DNA from: Candidatus Thorarchaeota archaeon SMTZ1-83
GTDB lineage: Archaea > Asgardarchaeota > Thorarchaeia > Thorarchaeales > Thorarchaeaceae
DNA length: 24,832 nucleotides
NCBI GenBank assembly: GCA_001563325.1
Contig: LRSK01000026.1
Span: forward strand, 1-24,832
Reading direction: 5' to 3'
Numbering within the stretch: position 1 is the stretch's first letter; each line of letters starts with the position of its first letter. Below, in pieces: positions 22,372 through 24,832 of the stretch. The notes beneath the pieces are model-generated. The model saw only the letters and a program-made list of their open reading frames with translations. It made no database searches and had not been told where the DNA came from. A program made the translations under genes and the position numbers.

Positions 22372-23070
22372 TCACTGCTGAAGCGATTGTTCACTACCCT
22401 CGCGGTCAACGACCATCGTCAGGCCTGTGATGGCTACTACAGTTACCTTCTCTCCCTCACGTATTGGCGGTCCACGGGCTTTGGCCCACCAAATCTCAGC
22501 CCCGGCCTTCACCTTCCCGTTCGGATTGATGTCCGTAAGAGCTACGACATCGTGTCTCTTCCCGTACTCGGAGAAGCTAGGCCAATTATCATAACCCCTC
22601 AAGAAGACCGCGTAGAGCGCCATCAACGCCATGACGGTTCCTATCATTATGTACACCGTCGTGGTTCTGGTTGGGTCAATCCACGCAGAAATGAGTATAG
22701 CGGCGCCGTAGAATGGGAAGAGCTTCATGGACACTTTCGCATCTATGAAACCGCCGTCTACGAAGTTTCCACCTCCGGTGAAAATGGCTAACATCAGGAA
22801 GAGTACGCCTGCAACTACGATCAGCTGGAGGACATCGAATGAGTAGCCGGGCGACAGGAATACCTGCATGGCGAACAGGATTAGGATAATTGGTACAACA
22901 ACCTGAGCCATCGCCTTCCCGCTTGCAGGCTCTACTGCCACCACCATGAGAGTTAGCACTATTGCTATCAGAATCAGGCCGACAAATGGATCGAAGAACA
23001 CGTAACCTACGAGGACGCTCAGTAGTGACATCATCATCAATACTACAAAAATCTTAATCCAGGCATCCAT
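22372..23070 (-). CDS. nfeD: NfeD-family membrane protein
   Basis: The protein has 232 residues. Five or so membrane helices fill residues ~5-165 (WIKIFVVLMMMSLLSVLVGY; GLILIAIVLTLMVVAVE; VVVPIILILFAMQVFL; LQLIVVAGVLFLMLAIF; VYIMIGTVMALMALYAVFL). The C-terminal ~60 residues form the OB-fold of NfeD (LTDINPNGKVKAGAEIWWAK then REGEKVTVVAITGLTMVVDR), which is the family signature G.....G..iwva.....i..G..V.Vv...gl.l.V. It lies 30 bp downstream of the SPFH gene, the usual pairing; NfeD and SPFH proteins form membrane microdomain complexes in other prokaryotes. ATG 23070 is preferred since an AGGAGGT site ends 7 bases upstream. Confidence 0.85.
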   Translation of the reverse strand: MDAWIKIFVVLMMMSLLSVLVGYVFFDPFVGLILIAIVLTLMVVAVEPASGKAMAQVVVPIILILFAMQVFLSPGYSFDVLQLIVVAGVLFLMLAIFTGGGNFVDGGFIDAKVSMKLFPFYGAAILISAWIDPTRTTTVYIMIGTVMALMALYAVFLRGYDNWPSFSEYGKRHDVVALTDINPNGKVKAGAEIWWAKARGPPIREGEKVTVVAITGLTMVVDREGSEQSLQQ

Positions 23071-23100
23071 CGTGTCTACCTCCTTCAATCCCTCCAGAGT

Positions 23101-23961
23101 CTACTCTGGCATTCCCTTGTCCTTTGGGACTTTCAGTCCTCCGGTTCCAGCTGAGAGGGCAGCGGCTGTCCCCACAACTGTCCCAACCTCGGGGAGATTC
23201 GTTGGAATCATAATGATTAGGTTGGCGTTCTTTGAGATCTCCTGCATGATGTTCCAAGTTCTCAAGTTGTATCCTGTTTGGGACTCCTCATACATTCTGG
23301 CGGCCTTGAGCATATTCTCTGCAGCCTCGAGTTCAGCTGTTGCCAGTGTTTTTCTGGCCCTTCGTTCTCTCTCGGCCTGAGCCTCTCTGCTCATTGCGTC
23401 CTGGAGTGCCGCAGGAATCACCACATCACGTATCTCGACTGAAGTGACCTTGACTCCCCAATGCTCAGTCTTCTCATCTATCAGTTCTTGGAGATGCGCG
23501 GCGATACTGTCCCTCTCAGAAAGCACTTCATCGAGTGTGACCTTGCCGATTGTTTCTCTTAGCGTGGTCTGAGCCGCGAGCTCAACAGCTACTGAGTATC
23601 TCTCTACACTTAGAATAGCTTTCTCAGGGTCAATGACTCGGAAGTACATGACCGCGTCAACGACAACCGGTACATTGTCCTTTGTCAGAGACCTCTCAGT
23701 CTTGAAAGCGTAGGTCAGCAACCTCATTGAAACCTTCATTGCGATCTTGTCGAGTATCGGCGTAACCCAGGTTACCCCAGGGCCCTTGACACCCCTGAAC
23801 TTACCAAGTCGTAGGATAGCAATGCGCTCCCACTCTTTCAGGACCTTGATGCCGCTTGCAACGAACATCAACACAAACAGGAAGAGGAACCCAATGAGGG
23901 TCACCCAACCCCAATACGGATCAAACAATTGCAATCTTCTGTTTCTCCTATCCTTGTCCAT
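23101..23961 (-). CDS. SPFH/band-7 (stomatin-like) protein
   Basis: The protein has 286 residues. One N-terminal membrane helix (~16-37, YWGWVTLIGFLFLFVLMFVA) is followed by the band-7 domain. Hallmarks are IKVLKEWERIAILRLGKFRG, GPGVTWVTPILDKI, TKDNVPVVVDAVMYFRVIDP, the stomatin block TTLRETIGKVTLDEVLSERD, VKVTSVEIRDVVIPAALQDA and MSREAQAERERRARKTLATA, then a helical tail. Stomatin-type proteins assemble into large membrane-associated oligomers and regulate proteases or channels. The start ATG 23961 yields the natural short charged N-terminus. It is followed after 30 bp by NfeD, the conserved operon partner. Confidence 0.92.
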   Translation of the reverse strand: MDKDRRNRRLQLFDPYWGWVTLIGFLFLFVLMFVASGIKVLKEWERIAILRLGKFRGVKGPGVTWVTPILDKIAMKVSMRLLTYAFKTERSLTKDNVPVVVDAVMYFRVIDPEKAILSVERYSVAVELAAQTTLRETIGKVTLDEVLSERDSIAAHLQELIDEKTEHWGVKVTSVEIRDVVIPAALQDAMSREAQAERERRARKTLATAELEAAENMLKAARMYEESQTGYNLRTWNIMQEISKNANLIIMIPTNLPEVGTVVGTAAALSAGTGGLKVPKDKGMPE

Positions 23962-24031
23962 TTACAGGTCTTGGCTGAAACGGTAAAGTAACTCCCGTTC
24001 CGAGTCTAGCTTCTCCACGAAGGTATATGAA

Positions 24032-24046
24032 GCTTCGTCTCGAAGC
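24032..24046 (-). other. Perfect short hairpin between two minus-strand genes
   Basis: GCTTCG and CGAAGC are separated by only TCT, a six-base-pair stem with a three-base loop. It lies about 30 bp past the stop of the upstream S-component-like gene and overlaps the likely promoter region (a TATA-like atatac near 24024) of the SPFH gene. It could be an attenuator, operator or weak terminator; chance is possible for so short a stem. Confidence 0.25.
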
Positions 24047-24075
24047 GGACCTCTACCTGCTTCTGGGTCTGCCTT

Positions 24076-24832
24076 CTAGTCCTGTTCAATCTCGGCTTCA
24101 GTCAATTCTTGGATTCTAGTTCCCCCTGGGACTGTTGGGAGGTCAAAGTACGTCTTTGCAAGGAATCTTGCAACAGCAACCAATATGATGGCGGCGATGA
24201 CTGATGCCAGCACTCTCTCAATCGGGTAGATGAGAATCACGGCAGTATAGATGCCGGCCAACGTAGGCACATCAAGTCCCACTGTCAGGAAATAGAACGC
24301 TCCTATGGCAGAGCCGATGAGCTGGTCCGCCAGTACAGCAATTAGACATAACATCCAAATCGACAGTACACCCCACGCCGGGCCAACATCCGGGGACAGT
24401 TCAAGCCCTTCGGCCAGCTTGCTCTTGACTGGTGGTATCATGAATAGAATGGCCAAGACCAGTGCAATAACATGGAACCACAAGAATGTCAGGGCCAACA
24501 AAGCGATGGGGCTTGCCAGGAAGGCCGCGATCCCTACTATGAAGAGGATTGGTGCCACGATGGCCTTTCTCACACGAAGCGAGCCGGCAACCAGAGCACC
24601 AGCCGCAGGAGCGATTGGTGTGAACCAAGCCAAGGGGTGGGCGGCCACATTGATCATGACTCCAAGGAATGAACCGATGACCACAGATACAGTCCCGAAG
24701 AAGGGACCCAATAGAAATCCGATTATCGGTGCCCCCACCAAGCCTAGTGTGAGGAACCCTCCACCACCTATCGCGAAAGAGAATGGAAACACCGTCAGCA
24801 CTAGTTGGACGGCGGCAAAGATTCCTGTCAGG
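24076..24832 (-). CDS. Membrane protein resembling ECF-transporter S component, 5' end outside window
   Basis: The frame is open to the window end. The first visible residues (LTGIFAAVQLVLTVFPFSFA) precede any GTG start at 24801, so the gene continues beyond 24832. The sequence carries a tAlfaAv..vl-like first helix, a Gly-rich LTLGLVGAPIIGFLLGPFFG helix and IGSFLGVMINVAAHPLAW. It ends with helices YTAVILIYPIERVLASVIAA and AIILVAVARFLAKTYFDL. This is the layout of S components of energy-coupling-factor vitamin transporters (BioY/ThiT/RibU type). No ECF ATPase or T component is in view, and the substrate cannot be told. An alternative is another small Gly-rich polytopic family. Confidence 0.6.
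   Translation of the reverse strand, partial: LTGIFAAVQLVLTVFPFSFAIGGGGFLTLGLVGAPIIGFLLGPFFGTVSVVIGSFLGVMINVAAHPLAWFTPIAPAAGALVAGSLRVRKAIVAPILFIVGIAAFLASPIALLALTFLWFHVIALVLAILFMIPPVKSKLAEGLELSPDVGPAWGVLSIWMLCLIAVLADQLIGSAIGAFYFLTVGLDVPTLAGIYTAVILIYPIERVLASVIAAIILVAVARFLAKTYFDLPTVPGGTRIQELTEAEIEQD

Noticed and set aside
1..24832. CRISPR arrays, IS elements, attachment sites, rRNA and tRNA genes
   Set aside because: No regularly spaced repeats, no transposase or integrase motifs and no tRNA-like arms were seen by eye; a covariance-model search would be decisive.

Overview
The window reads as a compact archaeal chromosome segment of about 48% GC by eye. Genes lie on both strands with tiny gaps. 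There are many TTG and GTG starts, GGAGG-type ribosome binding sites, and TATA boxes about 25 bp upstream of expected transcription starts. The gene content fits an Asgard archaeon, possibly of the Thorarchaeia: a longin-like domain protein, an E2F/DP-like winged helix, a cyclic 2,3-diphosphoglycerate synthetase-family protein, an SPFH/NfeD pair and CDC48-N-like modules. This placement is inference; no rRNA or ribosomal marker gene is present.

Layout. 1-3.1 kb is worn: a helical-repeat (TPR-like) protein cut by the window edge, two divergent genes that both lost their 5' ends at one junction (a small minus-strand gene and the C-terminal half of a frameshifted MFS transporter), a ribbon-helix-helix protein, and a short ORF that may be a remnant. 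3.1-9 kb holds a seven-helix-like membrane protein, a longin-winged-helix fusion, an abutting pair (tRNA-binding OB-fold protein plus MazG-like protein), a helical protein, a PaaK-type adenylate-forming enzyme and a polytopic membrane protein. 9-11.6 kb holds the cDPG synthetase-family gene, a protein with an E2F/DP winged helix followed by a coiled coil, and a cyclophilin-fold protein.

11.7-21.3 kb is the most unusual part. A three-gene plus-strand run encodes a von Willebrand A (vWA) protein, a 417-residue protein with a coiled-coil tail, and a 98-residue coiled-coil protein. Convergent to it is an ~889-residue minus-strand gene whose domains run degenerate amidohydrolase, beta-rich linker, CDC48-N-like barrel, degenerate vWA. 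Divergent from that gene is a two-gene operon encoding the same domains in the same order as separate proteins: an amidohydrolase with most metal ligands, and a CDC48-N-like protein with an intact vWA MIDAS. A HEAT-repeat protein with a repeated C-terminal helical motif converges on this operon. I recognise no described system with this composition; it may be a protein-assembly or quality-control module with an active and a pseudo-enzyme arm, but function is unknown.

21.5-24.8 kb returns to membrane functions: a CPBP-family intramembrane protease, an SPFH/NfeD pair, and the 3' part of a probable ECF-transporter S-component-like membrane protein cut by the window end.
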